Positions 5,731 through 6,235 of a stretch of 6,235 nt of DNA are shown here, piece after piece. Under the pieces are notes generated by a model. That model was not told where the DNA came from. It saw only the letters and a program-made list of their open reading frames with translations, and searched no databases. The stretch comes from Pseudomonadota bacterium (lineage in GTDB: Bacteria > Pseudomonadota > Alphaproteobacteria > Parvibaculales > Parvibaculaceae), in contig JAJXZC010000822.1 in NCBI GenBank assembly GCA_021780275.1, positions 1 to 6,235 of the forward strand, read 5' to 3'. The first letter of the stretch is position 1. Every line of letters begins with the position of its first letter. Both the position numbers and the translations under genes were made by a program.

Positions 5731-6130
5731 ATGGCGGAATACAGACTGCCCCACGAAATTGTGTACGAGATCGAGCACGGCGCGTCGGTGTCCGAGGTTG
5801 TGGAATCGCTACTTGGGACCGAAGAAATACTCACCGAAGTCGGCCCTCTTCTGGAGGCATGTATTCCAGAAATCACTATCGAGAAAATAACAATTTCGGT
5901 AGGAGAAATTTCAGAAGGGAGTTTAAAGGAGCTTGTATGGGCTTCAATATTTGTGGCATTTCAACAGGATTTGGAGAAAGAAGTGCCATCCCTCATTGAC
6001 AGCCTGTTCAATATACACACAGGCGTAAAATATCCGACCATTACGACGGTATGCTTTTTGTTGTTGTTGTTTTACGGGGCCGATTTTGCGTATAAGAAGA
6101 TCAGTAAGCTGACGGAGGGATCGCAAATTA
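5731..6130 (+). pseudogene. Unknown protein with C-terminal membrane helix, interrupted by an IS5-type element
   Basis: A plus-strand frame from ATG 5731 encodes about 133 native residues before it runs into insertion-sequence DNA. The N-terminal part (MAEYRLPHEIVYEIEHGAS) is acidic and helical. The middle has EITIEKITISVGEISEGSL, alternating beta-like segments, then a helical stretch. A membrane helix follows near the break (about 109-122, ITTVCFLLLLFYGADFAY), with KK after it. The frame continues to a TGA at 6214-6216, but the last 28 codons come from the IS. Composition is clearly more AT-rich than the rest of the window and third positions are relaxed, pointing to horizontal acquisition. 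No strong ribosome binding site is visible; a run of seven G (5712-5718) lies 12 bases upstream. I do not know the family. The original C-terminus is beyond the window if the IS is complete. Confidence 0.6.
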
Positions 6131-6235
6131 GGGCCTGTACCCATTGCCATGACCACGAGGTGTCTGATTCAAGGTCGCCAGGAGGGCCTGGATCATGGCG
6201 GCGTTGTTTTGGCTGAACGAGGTGCAATGGGCAGC
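6131..6235 (+). mobile_element. Left end of an IS5-family insertion sequence (runs off the window)
   Basis: The sequence changes from AT-rich coding DNA to GGGCCTGTACCCATTG at 6131, which looks like the terminal inverted repeat of an IS5-family element. The bases just outside, TTA (6128-6130), fit the TNA target preference of one IS5 subgroup. The transposase starts 64 bases inside. The right end, its matching repeat and the duplicated target lie outside the window, so the exact boundary is inferred. Confidence 0.65.
6195..6235 (+). CDS. IS5-family transposase, N-terminal start (partial)
   Basis: The ATG at 6195 begins MAALFWLNEVQWA, a close match to the opening of many IS5-family transposases, which start with an FWL..EQW motif before the DDE domain. 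A strong ribosome binding site, AGGAGGG (6180-6186), lies eight bases upstream. The frame is closed by a TGA at 6165-6167 upstream, and no other start fits. Only 13 complete codons are in the window, so the integrity of the enzyme cannot be judged. It is read in the same direction as the gene it interrupts. Confidence 0.75.
   Translation, partial: MAALFWLNEVQWA

Noticed and set aside
5514..5999. 161-codon plus-strand frame spanning two genes
   Set aside because: It is antisense to the gene at 5140-5625 in its first part and out of frame with the gene at 5731 in the rest, with no coherent composition.

Overview
The window reads as alphaproteobacterial chromosome. It is GC-rich and carries a 298-residue heat-shock sigma factor (RpoH) of the alphaproteobacterial type, directly downstream of an RluC/RluD-type pseudouridine synthase on the same strand. 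A small one-helix membrane protein is divergent from the latter. The order rluD-rpoH and the wording of both proteins suggest Rhodospirillales or Acetobacterales, but the genus cannot be fixed from this sequence.

Layout. Positions 1-853 are an accessory, decayed stretch: an open minus-strand fragment runs off the left edge (1-123), 124-541 holds no convincing gene but has short direct repeats and a strong hairpin, and 542-795 is a frameshifted C-terminal remnant of an IS4/IS1380-type transposase. Positions 854-2347 (minus) encode a soluble methyl-accepting chemotaxis protein with two near-identical PAS domains. Its C-terminus appears cut short right where the transposase debris begins. Positions 2359-2588 are a gap without a clear gene. 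Positions 2589-3485 (minus) are rpoH. The 288 bases between rpoH and rluD hold a well-formed promoter (TTGACC-17-TATCAC), a long leader with a 13-bp bulged stem, and a small frame ending four bases before rpoH. Positions 3774-4811 (minus) are rluD, possibly started from a leaderless transcript. Positions 4872-5150 (plus) encode the small membrane protein. Positions 5140-5625 (minus) encode a protein I do not recognise, overlapping it tail to tail by 11 bases. From 5731 the composition becomes AT-richer: an unrecognised protein with a C-terminal membrane helix is broken at about 6130 by an IS5-family element, whose left end and transposase start fill the rest of the window.

Functionally, the central block is housekeeping (ribosomal RNA modification and heat-shock regulation), flanked on both sides by mobile-element activity that has damaged a resident gene each time: the chemotaxis receptor on the left and the unknown membrane protein on the right. 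I found no complete multi-gene novel system. The best candidates for something undescribed are the interrupted AT-rich gene at 5731 and the structured rpoH leader. No tRNA, rRNA or CRISPR array was seen.
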